From contig NC_085925.1 of assembly GCF_035222485.1 (NCBI RefSeq), positions 2,604,001 through 2,668,000 on the forward strand: a DNA stretch of 64,000 nt. The letters run 5' to 3'. This DNA comes from Podospora pseudoanserina (taxonomy: Eukaryota > Ascomycota > Sordariomycetes > Sordariales > Podosporaceae). Each line of letters begins with the position of its first letter. Position 1 is the stretch's first letter. The position numbers were made by a program, and so were the translations under genes. The notes below the pieces were generated by a model. That model was given only the letters and a program-made list of their open reading frames with translations. It ran no database searches and was not told the DNA's origin. This document shows positions 43,279 through 52,717 of the stretch, in pieces.

Positions 43279-44118
43279 GATCTTGGGAGGATCTCTATCC
43301 TGGATATTCCAAAGATGCTGTGCTCAGGGTGGTCCAGGTGCTAGTATCCACCAGGTTTTTGTCGAGATCAATAAAAGCTGTTTCGCAGATAGAGACTGAA
43401 TAGAGGTTGGACTGTATGAGGCGTGGTAGACTCATTTTGGAGGGCAATGGGCTGTTTTAATCGTGTCGCCATTGACTGTTGACTGGGAGAGGTTAGGCGA
43501 GGGGGACGGGGTCATGTTATGCCGTTTGGTGCCTACTGCCATCTTATATTGTTCCACCGGGTATGCGGCTGTAGCTGGCGCAGTGGTGCTGGCACAATTG
43601 TGCGGGCCGTCGTCCCTGTTTAGTGGTGAAACTCGCAAGGTCGGGGCAATTATTGCCCCGCTGCCGCCCCAAAATAAATCCAAATGTCTAAAAGCACCGT
43701 CTCTCTCCGCCTAGATAAAATTCCCGCGGTCAACTCATCAACACTTACCTGATTTTCTAAGCGTTCCGCTCACTTCGTAATTTCACGATAGGCTAAGTTC
43801 CCGAATATTTCAGCACCCACTCTCGTCGAGGTTCAACAAGTTTGTTTGTCACTCGCCCACAAGGACAACATTTGCCAATCCATCCCCCGTTTTCTACGGA
43901 AAAGGGAGTTCTCTTGAGACTAATCACAGTTCCGTATCTGGTACACACTGGCTCACGAAGAGATAAGGTTATCACACATTTTTAGCTTTACCTCCAGCTG
44001 ACAGGTAGGTGTTTCTACACCTAACAAATCACAGAAAAATGCCGATGCCCCGACTTTTGACTCTTAAAGACCATCACATCCGAACCTTTTTCCTCCACGA
44101 GACCCGATACTTCCCACC
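43279..44118. other. Intergenic
   Basis: Promoter of zinc-finger gene 1 and 3' flank of zinc-finger gene 2. No gene recognised. Confidence 0.4.
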
Positions 44119-45330
44119 TCAGAGCCCTGGAATGTAACCCGTGGACGATGAAGGCCGGATGCCTGCGACCTCGAAATCGAACAGCTCGGATTCTATTGCG
44201 GCCAGGCTTTGGACATGGGTGGACCGGATCGGTATCGAAACCTGTACTGCCGGTGTGTTTCCAAGGGCCCAGAACTTCCTCAGAGCATCCCGGTCAATGT
44301 GGTCGTAAACGTCACTCCACTTGGGACCATCCGGTTTAAACCATGAAATCGGGTCTTCCATCAACCTTGCCAAGATCCCATCCGCGGTCGCCCAAGGGAC
44401 CAAACACACGGTTCGCCAAGCGTCGAAGGAGTTTGTTTCAGGGCCCTCACCGCTGGTGGACGCTGGTTGTTGAGGTACCGATATCGGTCGGAGGCTAAAG
44501 TTGGTTGGCCGAGGGGTGACAGGACTGACCACAGCGGCAGGGTGAGGAGAAGATTCTCCGATGATTGGGAGACATGGTTCTTCTGGAAGCAATGCGTGTC
44601 GCGCTGGTGGAAGGGCAAAAGCAACGGCCTCTGCTTCCATTTCTGCGGCCCTTACACCCATAGACCCATACCCCGAGGCTTTCAAGTTAGCCGGTATCCC
44701 ATTGTCACCGCCACCCTCGCTGTCGCAGACGCGATAAGGTCTTGCACCGGAATTTTTACGGAGCAAGGCTTCGCGGACCTCGTCGGCTACTGATGAAATT
44801 TCCTGTTGATCAAGGTGCAGTCGCGCCTTGAGAACTGACTGTATGGTAACAGGGTCGATCAAAACGTTTTTGGCCTCCACGACAGCATCTTGAAAATAGA
44901 CAAGCTCTCGAGGCAGTGCTGGGAGCTTGAAGAATGTCGTCCACAACCACTTCCATTTCACTTCACAGGACTTCGTTCTAGGGCACCGCCGCGCTGTGGT
45001 CCATTCGTCGTATGTTATTTCGTCGCGGCCAAGCGTGATTGAGCAGCGCTCGCTCACGATGTGGTTGTTTCTTGCATCCTCACTTTCAAACGACCTGAAG
45101 CAACGGGCGCAGTGATTCTTCAGGATGTGTTTCCTCTCGAGGTGCTTCTTGACCGCCTCGAAGCCCTTCAGCTCGTAACTGGCGCACGCGTAATGGCGAC
45201 ATGGATCATAACGGAAGAAGGGACAAGCTAGCCTTGGCTTGATGTTGTCGGCGGTGGCAGGCTCAGCAGGGTGCATCAGTAATGGAGCTGACATGTTTGC
45301 AGCCGCATGTACAAATCCAGAGCAGATCAA
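44119..45330 (-). CDS. Degenerate C2H2 zinc-finger protein 2
   Basis: Single exon, 403 residues (a second ATG, MSAPLLM, lies 12 codons in). The zinc block is at about 36-97: CPFFRYDPCRHYAC, FEAVKKHLERKH, NHCARCFRSF, NNHIVSERC. Compared with gene 1 and gene 3 it keeps the order C-P-F...H...C, HL-x-R/K-x-H, C-x2-C, H...C. The downstream part has a hydrophobic helix region (WKWLWTTFFKLPALPREL) and a long Pro/Ser-rich linker, and it ends in a more folded-looking stretch (WSDVYDHIDRDALRKFWAL). Function unknown. The start at 45330 uses the first ATG; the shorter start is equally plausible. Confidence 0.7.
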   Translation of the reverse strand: MICSGFVHAAANMSAPLLMHPAEPATADNIKPRLACPFFRYDPCRHYACASYELKGFEAVKKHLERKHILKNHCARCFRSFESEDARNNHIVSERCSITLGRDEITYDEWTTARRCPRTKSCEVKWKWLWTTFFKLPALPRELVYFQDAVVEAKNVLIDPVTIQSVLKARLHLDQQEISSVADEVREALLRKNSGARPYRVCDSEGGGDNGIPANLKASGYGSMGVRAAEMEAEAVAFALPPARHALLPEEPCLPIIGESSPHPAAVVSPVTPRPTNFSLRPISVPQQPASTSGEGPETNSFDAWRTVCLVPWATADGILARLMEDPISWFKPDGPKWSDVYDHIDRDALRKFWALGNTPAVQVSIPIRSTHVQSLAAIESELFDFEVAGIRPSSSTGYIPGL

Positions 45331-46221
45331 TGAGTCAAATCAAGTTCAAGTCTTGAAGGATATGTGAGTAATGGAAGTCATGGCCAACACGGTGGGTCGG
45401 TGGGCTGTCTCTATAGGATCCTGAGTGGGCCATTTGCTGTAAACACCTTTTGGACAAAAGGCTGAATTGACAGAATTGGTCAGCCCGGAACAACTTAGAG
45501 AACAAACCCCAAACCCTGTCGAATACTACCGAATACCCCAGTTCAGACAAATGTCGAAAATCCCGCGATGAGGGGGGTGGGTGTCTCCAAGTAGGATCCA
45601 GGCCAGTGTCACAGCTGATTGGCTCTATCTGCAGACTCTTGGCTTCTTTTCAGTCAAGCCTACATTAGTGAATGTGGTGTATCCCCCAAGAACCAGCCAG
45701 CACAGCACCTACGAGGCACGTAACTGTGCGACTAGGCGTCCTGGCACCCTCACCACAAAATAATTGGCACACAAAGGTAGGTTAACTCACATCATATCGT
45801 GGAATATCTATACCTTGGAGGATAATTATGAGGCCTTCAACGATAGATAATAGGCCTTTAATAATATTCAAGGGCCTATTTAATATTTCATGAGGTATAG
45901 TTTATACTATCCTATGGGTTGACTTACTTTGGTGTGGTAACCATTTTGTCGGGAGGGGTGCCTGAGCAATTGGAAAGTTGGACATTTGTCTGAATTACCG
46001 CATGCCACGGCGTCATCCAATAGGACAGACCCTACTAGCGCATGACCCCCATGTGTTGAGAGTCTGCCTTGTCCGGCCAAATCGAATTTGGAATTTCAGA
46101 TGCCTGCCCTCTCCTGACATCTCAGTCAACCCATTTGTTTTGCCCCCCGATGTATAGCGCTCGCCTCTCGTATCTCTCTTTTCCGCCCTAACTGACAGCT
46201 TCATCCAAATAGTCTCTGGCT
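45331..46221. other. Divergent promoter between zinc-finger genes 2 and 3
   Basis: Contains a MITE-like inverted-repeat element at 45743-45963 (listed separately). No gene. Confidence 0.5.
45743..45963. mobile_element. MITE-like inverted-repeat element, copy A
   Basis: About 221 bp with imperfect terminal inverted repeats. Left end: GGCACCCTCACCACAAAATA then ATTGGCACACAAAGGTAGGT. Right end, inverted: GGCACCCCTCCCGACAAAAT then GGTTACCACACCAAAGTAAG. The inverted match continues inward with gaps to the centre, so the element can fold back. AT-rich inside, no coding. A related copy is at 48998-49225. Target duplication could not be defined. Confidence 0.7.
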
Positions 46222-47693
46222 ATGATTGCAAACAAAGCGACATCCGACCTCTCATATGAGCAGACCGTTAGGCCAAAGAATCACAAAAACAAACGCAGAT
46301 GTGAGATCAAGAACTACGACACCGACGGGGACAATGATATTCCATACCTCGAGCAGGAAGACAAGGCTCCGGGGACTGGATCTTCCGATATATCGTGGAG
46401 TTGTCCATTCTGGAAGCGGGACCCCTTCCACCATATGGATTGCATGTCCTACAAGCTTAGACGAATTCGAGATGTCAAGCAGCATCTCATGCGCAAACAC
46501 TACGAACTCCCGTTTTACTGCCCGATTTGCCAACACAAGTTTTCAGACATCAAGGAACGCGATCATCACATCCGACAGCGAACATGTACGGAAGATTTGA
46601 AAGGGAGAACAGACCCACCAAACACATCGATTCCGCCTGAAAAGCAGGAGCTGTTGCGAGCGCGGTTGGGTGGGTCAGACAAGGAGATATGGTATCAGAT
46701 TTGGGATATCCTTTTTGAAGCCAGGACACCACCGGCGACACCACATCAGAAGACCGTCATCGAAGAGGTTGTCGATGTGTTGCAAGGGTTCTGGAGTGAA
46801 CACCGATTGGAAATCATTCTTGATGTCACCCACGGACAGGATTCATACGACGAAGACGCCGATTCTATCAGAGCGCAGCTCCCAGGCTTGATGTCAACGG
46901 CATTGTCTAGTCTCGTGAGGAGAGTGAAAGAGGCTGTCTGCAGGATCGACCATTGTGAGCCAACATCACCAGCAACTGAGAATTATGGGACACCGGTTAC
47001 CAGCACGCCATCCAGCTTTACGTCGACATTCCCATCAAAGAGACACGAAAGCTTCATGAAGAAAAAGGGTCAGAATGACGCTCATACGAGGAAGCTGGGG
47101 AGGGTGTGCAAGGAGTACATGAGTATGCGCAAGGAAATTTGGCAACCCCTGGCGGCAAGGTGTGAAGAGAAGTGGAATGTGGTTGAAATGCAGGTTTGTT
47201 TTCTTTCCAGACCCCCAATCTGTGAAAAACCAAGGCATATTGACTTCCTAAACAGTGCATGTCCAACGGCCTCAAGGGCATTCAATCCCACGCTCGTGCT
47301 TATACCAAATCGGTGACACCCGCCACTAGCATGATGGAAACATTGGCTTGTCAACCTCCCGCAACGCCACCACCACAAAGCTTCGATAACCCCCAGTTCG
47401 AAGGTTTCGAAAACTTCTCGCCATCTCAAGAGGTCGACGGCGGGTTAGTACAACCCTTTGGCGCAGGTCACGACCCGGGATTCGATATGGGGAACGATGG
47501 CACAAGTGATTTCCTCCAGGATTGGGACTCTTCGATTATTTTCTCACTCTTCCCTGGAGGTCATGGGGCCAGATACTGGAATTTTGGGGCCAGTTCGGCC
47601 AGTGCTCATTCCGAAGGAATGAAGTATCCGCCACTATCAAACACCACGACCAGTGAGGGATCCTTTCTAAAATGGGATGGTGGTGACGGCTGA
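46222..47693 (+). CDS. Degenerate C2H2 zinc-finger protein 3
   Basis: Two exons, 46222-47193 and 47256-47693, joined in frame (VVEMQ|CMSNGLKG) across a 62-nt intron with GTTTGT donor and ACAG acceptor; 469 residues. The zinc block at about 57-118 is the clearest of the three related genes: CPFWKRDPFHHMDC, IRDVKQHLMRKHYELPFYCP, CQHKFSDIKERDHHIRQRTC. A second shared region follows: LLRARLGGSDKEIWYQIWDI and LFEARTPPATP. The C-terminal third is Gly/Ser/Asp-rich with acidic and aromatic residues (FENFSPSQEVDG, FLQDWDSSIIFSLF), which resembles a transcription activation domain. It is likely a nuclear regulator; target unknown. It runs divergently from zinc-finger gene 2 across the MITE-bearing promoter. 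Confidence 0.8.
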
Positions 47694-47832
47694 CAGGGGC
47701 ATTGGATTTCATAACTTCAACAGCAAAAATTTGCATTATCCTCATTGCGTAGCTAGGGTATACTATCATCACAGATTGAAAGTAAAGCCAGGGCGATTAT
47801 ACCTGCTCATATCAGACTTCAAACAAGACTTG

Positions 47833-48542
47833 TCAACTCCAAACAAAGCTCTCCATCAACCAAACCCAACCCATTATGATCAACGGCAGCAAAGCAACAC
47901 CAATAACCAACAAGACCCATCTCATCTCCAACGTCACCGGGCCCCTCAACCACCTCTTGATTTTGGTTTTGAGCTTCCTTGCATGGGGACAGGTCTCTGT
48001 GCCGTAAATTAGACAGCCTAAACCAGGTCGTGATTCACACTCGATATGCTCTCTTCTTCGTTGCATCAATAACCTAAACATATCCTTGTTAGCCTTCGGC
48101 TATTCTCGAAGATATCAGTAAGAGCTAATTGTGACGATACTGACTTTACGCTCCCCCTACAAAACCGCAAGTCACTCCCCAAATCACATCGCTGATTACT
48201 CGGGCATTCCAGATGCAGCTTCCTCCTCTCCATGAGCCAATCAACTTTCAGTTTCACGCCGGTATCGACGAGCCGGTAGAAATAGCGAGAGGTGTGCTTG
48301 AGGGATAGGGCATCAGGATATATGAGATGTTGTGTGATTATCAGATGGATCTCTGGTGGCAGTTGGGAAAAGCCCCTTTTTGGTTGAGCGCCGGAATCAT
48401 CATGATGAGGCAGTTCGCAATCGGCCGCCGGGCCGGAAGTGGAGTTGGGTCCGGAAGACGTCAATGCGGGTTTCCGGTTTGGCGGCGGTGTGGAGCCCAG
48501 GTTGTCCTGCAGAACGTTGCGGCGGCGGCGGATGTGGAACAT
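47833..48542 (-). CDS. F-box protein with C-terminal membrane helix
   Basis: Two exons, 48145-48542 and 47833-48073, joined in frame (GSVK|LLMQRR) across a 71-nt intron with GTCAGT donor and TTTAG acceptor; 212 residues. F-box: FSQLPPEIHLIITQHLIYPDALSLKHTSRYFYRL (about 58-91), the standard fungal form. A Cys-bearing segment follows (HLECPSNQRCDL, LIYGTETCPHARKLK), which in related fungal proteins continues the F-box region, and the chain closes with one hydrophobic helix WVLLVIGVALLPLIIMGWVW near the C-terminus. The helix suggests a membrane-anchored SCF adaptor. Target proteins unknown. It faces zinc-finger gene 3 tail to tail (139 bases apart). Confidence 0.82.
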
Positions 48543-49437
48543 TTCTTCAGCGGGTTACAAATGACAGACAAACAAGAGCTGGACAGTGGTTGGTTTAAGG
48601 AGAAGCAGTCAATCAGACATGCGGGTGAGGTTGGAGAACACGGGTATATATAAACACCAGAAACGAGATTCTGCCTGGAGTCCTCCCCATCGTTCAAACT
48701 GGCATCAAGTGCGAGGGGCTCAGCTGAGTGATTCGCGGGTGATTCCAGGGTTGTTGAGACAAGACCTGTGGCGCTTGGTTAGCGGGCTTTGAACCCCTGT
48801 AACTCGCATCTCGTTTTTGGTGTGGTGCCTGAAAAGAGCCCCTGAGGGCTGCGTCATCTTTGCGACGACTTTTTTGGAGGACAGGTATTTGGATGGAGCG
48901 CAGATAGTGGATGAGATACCGTTTAGATGATGCTGAGATGGTGGACAGTGATGCTCAAGAACCTCTGAGCTCGAGGTATCGAGCTGGTTAGCTTGCTTCC
49001 CTCACCACAAAATAATTAGCTGTCGAAAGTAGGTAAGGCCCGTATTATCTCACACACCATACCTCGAAAGATAATCGTCTTACGTTTTAAAATAGTCAAT
49101 ATGTCTTAAAAGATAGTTCATAAGCCTTGAAAGATATTTTAAGGGCCTAACAATGTACTTTTGAGGCATGGTTCACAGTATAATATGGGGTTAACTTACC
49201 TGCTGTGCCCATTATTCTGTAGCGAGCATGCTTGTCTGAATGAATGTTTTCTCAACCGGGGTTAGGGTTGGAAAGTCATGAAACCCAAGTCCAGCGAACC
49301 CACGTGACCACGCGCCTCGCCAGCAAAGGTGCGGGGAAGAAACCGCCGAGCGGGCATGAGCAAGTGGAACTTTGGGAGCCTCACTGAAGCGCTGCGTCTT
49401 CAACAAAAGCACACGATGCCGTCCTGAAGCCGTGGCC
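48543..49437. other. Divergent region between F-box gene and EXO5
   Basis: 5' flanks of both genes. Contains the second MITE-like element at 48998-49225. An upstream in-frame ATG at 49372 precedes the exonuclease start. Confidence 0.45.
48998..49225. mobile_element. MITE-like inverted-repeat element, copy B
   Basis: About 228 bp. The left end CCCTCACCACAAAATAATTA is identical to copy A over 19 bases; the right end (GGTTAACTTACC, CCCATTATTCTGTAG) and the GAGGCATGGTTCACAGTATA stretch match copy A with many C/T and A/G differences. The ends are inverted repeats of each other (ACAAAATAATT / ACAGAATAATGGGCACA, GTAGGTAAGG / GTAAGTTAACC). No coding. Confidence 0.68.
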
Positions 49438-51717
49438 ATGTCGAGCCTCAGGTCGTATAGCGACGACGACGACAGCAGCGAGTATGGCTACAACCTGAGC
49501 CCGGAGGAGGAAAGACTTCTTTGCGCGCTTGCCGACCGCATTTCTCCCGTGGTTCCAACGTCGGCCCCGCCAGAACCAGCGCCGACGAAAGTTCCAGCGC
49601 CCGCACCGCGGATCCCAGCTCCGCGTACGTCACGACCACCGCCCTCCCCACCCAAGCCCTCCAAACCCTCCCAACCCACAATCGATTCAAAGGCCCCATC
49701 TTCATCATGGGATTCGCCCGTACCCGAAGTTGTTTCGGTCTACAGACCCCCAACAGTGCCCCAGAATAAACCGAGGCCATCGCAGCTAGTCAAGCCGAGG
49801 TGGGACATCAGTGGCGGTATCAAACCCGATGCTTCTCAAGCCGTTGATGAAGCGCTCGACGCCCTCAGTGAGAACGACTTGAAATTTGACATCATCCAGC
49901 TCACCCCCGAAACGAACCTTCGTACCTATCGTCATGGCTCGGCAAATTCTAAACATGTGGGCAGGGAGAGCGGTGACAGTCAGGACAGTGGAATCTGGAA
50001 TGCGCCGCGCAGCAGTGGCAGCCGTGTGTCTTTCAACGTCAAGCACAAGACAGCGCGCATGTCTACCGTGGATACAATACCGGACGTCAACTACCCGGAC
50101 CGTGAGTTGTTTGCCCCCGGCTTTGTCGCCTGTCTAACTGACCAGACACCTCGACTAGTGAGTCAGGCGCTTGCTGGCGTCAGCGACACGTCGTTATCTG
50201 TGTCGGATGAGAACCCCCAACACATGCTCGAGATAGAAGTCAAGAGACGCAATGGCGTTGTTCCGTCGCCCCTCGCCCAGTTTCGATCCTTTCCAAAGAA
50301 ACCACTGTCTGTTACTGATCTTACAGCTGGGCTATGGTGCGAGTTGCAGCACTACTACACACTGTCGAGACTTCCGTTTGGCAGAAGGACGCAAACTCCT
50401 GCCATGAAGAGGGGCTCCAAGATTCACGAGAAGCTCGAGCGCGAAGTTTTTCAACCCGTTACAGTCACCATCGCTAAAAAGGTGGACAATTTAGGTCTGC
50501 AAATGTGGAATGTCATTTTGGGTTTACGAACACTTCGCGATACTGGCTCAACCCGGGAACTGCAGGTTTGGGGCATGGTAGACGGCAACCTGGTGAACGG
50601 TGTCATTGACTACCTCAGCTACGAGAATCCCGATTCCGAACTAGAAGAGGAGACTCTCAGCAGTCGCGGAAGCCAAACCACCGCCTCACAACGCCTCGCT
50701 GACACCATGATGCAAGTCTACATAACCGACATCAAGACTCGTCTCACTCCTAAGCCTCCGTCTAAACCCCAGGTTCACATGTCCCTGATCCAGCTGTTCC
50801 TGTACCACCGTTTTCTCAGTGAGATGGCCTCGGACAAACTCGACTACTTCCAGATCTTTGGCCGGTATAACTTGAACCCAGAGGAACCCTTCTCAGACTC
50901 GTTTATGGCTCAAATGGGCGCTCTGCATGAAGAGGTGTTTGAGAATGGGGATTCAGAAAGCGAAAGGGAAGGGGCGTCAGAAAGGGGGTATGAATACGAA
51001 AGCGCCAGGACCACCACTACATCCACGACAACCACCACGACGGAATCCTCTGCTTATTTCTCTGCCCCGGCGTCACCCGGTGCAGGGAAACGACCCAAGG
51101 GTCTCAAGTACGGCAATCTCCAATCGTTGCTAGGGCTTTTGAAGTTTGAGCTCCAGGTCACCTTTCCACGTGGAGCATCGGATATCGGACAGATAGTAGC
51201 TGTGGAATATCGCTATCGAGGCAAGGGGAAGGCACCGGCTGCTGCTGAGGAAGAGGATGAAGACGAGATAGACAAGGATGAGGGGAGGGTCATCTCCACG
51301 ACTACGTATTTTGTCGAGCCGGGCACGCTGGATACGTATCTTGCGCAGACTATGCCTTGGTGGAAGGGGGAGAGGGAGCCGAGGGGGGTGGAGATGGAGG
51401 ATGCGTTCAAGTGTGGGTATTGCGAGTTTGCGGGGGAGTGTGAGTGGAGGGCGAAGATGGATGATGAGGTGGTCAGGAAGGCGAGGGTGAACAGGGCTAG
51501 ACGAGAAAGGAAGAGGATGAAGGAGGAGGGGGCGGTGGTTGTTGGGGAGGGGTTGGAGGGGGAGCAGGGGGAGAAGCCGGTTTTGGAGGAGTATAGTGGG
51601 GATGTGGAGGAGAGCGCGTCGCAGAAGAAGAAGAAGGGGAAGAAGAGGGGTGGTGAGGAGAAGAAGAGTAGGAGTAGGAAGAGGCAGAGTGCCAGTCAGG
51701 AGGGGATTGCGTGGTGA
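49438..51717 (+). CDS. EXO5: Exonuclease V (Exo5/Dem1-type), Fe-S nuclease
   Basis: Single exon, 759 residues from the ATG at 49438 (GTGGCCATGTCG). The upstream in-frame ATG at 49372 would add 22 residues. A long disordered N-terminus (1-270, Ser/Pro/Asp-rich) precedes the RecB-like nuclease. The core has LSVTDLTAGLWCELQHYYTL (first Fe-S cysteine), MKRGSKIHEKLEREV, NGVIDYLSY (active-site Asp), VYITDIKTRL (the catalytic D-x-K), and QVHMSLIQLFLYHRFL; the last three cluster cysteines are in CGYCEFAGECEWR. A basic, Lys-rich tail ends the protein. Exo5 proteins are single-strand-specific 5' exonucleases that need a 4Fe-4S cluster; in yeast Exo5 (Dem1) acts in mitochondrial DNA maintenance. No clear mitochondrial presequence is seen. 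Confidence 0.92.
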   Translation: MSSLRSYSDDDDSSEYGYNLSPEEERLLCALADRISPVVPTSAPPEPAPTKVPAPAPRIPAPRTSRPPPSPPKPSKPSQPTIDSKAPSSSWDSPVPEVVSVYRPPTVPQNKPRPSQLVKPRWDISGGIKPDASQAVDEALDALSENDLKFDIIQLTPETNLRTYRHGSANSKHVGRESGDSQDSGIWNAPRSSGSRVSFNVKHKTARMSTVDTIPDVNYPDRELFAPGFVACLTDQTPRLVSQALAGVSDTSLSVSDENPQHMLEIEVKRRNGVVPSPLAQFRSFPKKPLSVTDLTAGLWCELQHYYTLSRLPFGRRTQTPAMKRGSKIHEKLEREVFQPVTVTIAKKVDNLGLQMWNVILGLRTLRDTGSTRELQVWGMVDGNLVNGVIDYLSYENPDSELEEETLSSRGSQTTASQRLADTMMQVYITDIKTRLTPKPPSKPQVHMSLIQLFLYHRFLSEMASDKLDYFQIFGRYNLNPEEPFSDSFMAQMGALHEEVFENGDSESEREGASERGYEYESARTTTTSTTTTTTESSAYFSAPASPGAGKRPKGLKYGNLQSLLGLLKFELQVTFPRGASDIGQIVAVEYRYRGKGKAPAAAEEEDEDEIDKDEGRVISTTTYFVEPGTLDTYLAQTMPWWKGEREPRGVEMEDAFKCGYCEFAGECEWRAKMDDEVVRKARVNRARRERKRMKEEGAVVVGEGLEGEQGEKPVLEEYSGDVEESASQKKKKGKKRGGEEKKSRSRKRQSASQEGIAW

Positions 51718-52717
51718 TGGTCAAAGCGGAAGAAAAGAAACCAAGAGAGATTGCCTCGGTAACGGGGAGTGAAACAAGTGTGTTGGAGATGGGGATGGAC
51801 TTTGGAGGTTATATATGGTGTTTATGAGGAGCGATAAGGAGAACTGCTTTGGAGTAATCTTTTGGACGGAAGGCAAGTGGATGTTAAGACACCATATATA
51901 CGGAGTGGTGATTTTCATCGCACGGGGAATGAGATGAGGACATGAGGGACCCTGCTGAGTTTGACTCTAGTTTGACATTGTGAAAAGAGATAAGATGTGT
52001 AGAAGGGGTGGAAAGAAAAAGGAGGAAAAAGTGAGAGGATCACCCACCCTTTATCATCTCCCTCGCCATCACAACACAGCAGCAGAGTTTCTCTTCCTCT
52101 TTGCTAGCTCTTGTGCGGTGGTTGCTGTTGGCTGGGTAGGTGCTGGCGGGTTGGTGGTCTTCTCTCTTCTGCGATGACGAGAGAGCTTGGAAGGCAATTT
52201 TAGAAAAGCAATTAGCGATGGATACCCGGGCTTATGACTATATTCTTTTCTTTACAGTCCATTTCAGCACATCATCATTTTGGGAGCATTTTTTTGTGTT
52301 GTTATAGGTTGTTTGGTTGTTGTTGTTCATCATTACTCTTTCTCTTTAGTCTACACTACTACCCATGTCTGCCTCTACCGCCATCAAACCAGTCCTTGTT
52401 CTATCCATCAGTCCCTATCCTACAATGCCCCTTCCTGGTGTTAACAGCTGCCAAAAAAGAAGAAGAAAAAGACAAAACTGCACAATGCATGCTCGCTTGC
52501 TTTTCAAACTTTGCCATCCCACACCCACCCAATTTTGATAGGTACCCAAACTTTCCCATCCCGGCTTGCAAACAGAAAAGAGCCTTTCCCATATGTACTG
52601 ATTCATTCCTTTTGTGACAGGTCCAACCCCTTCCAAAAAAAAAACAAAAAAAAAAAAAAAGCGCATAATCATAACAGTCATTTCCCTCATCATCCACTTT
52701 CGGCATGCCCCAGAGCC
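51718..52717. other. Intergenic between convergent EXO5 and NIPA genes
   Basis: 3' flanks of both genes. A poly-A tract (about 24 A with one C) lies at 52635-52660. No gene is supported. Confidence 0.5.
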
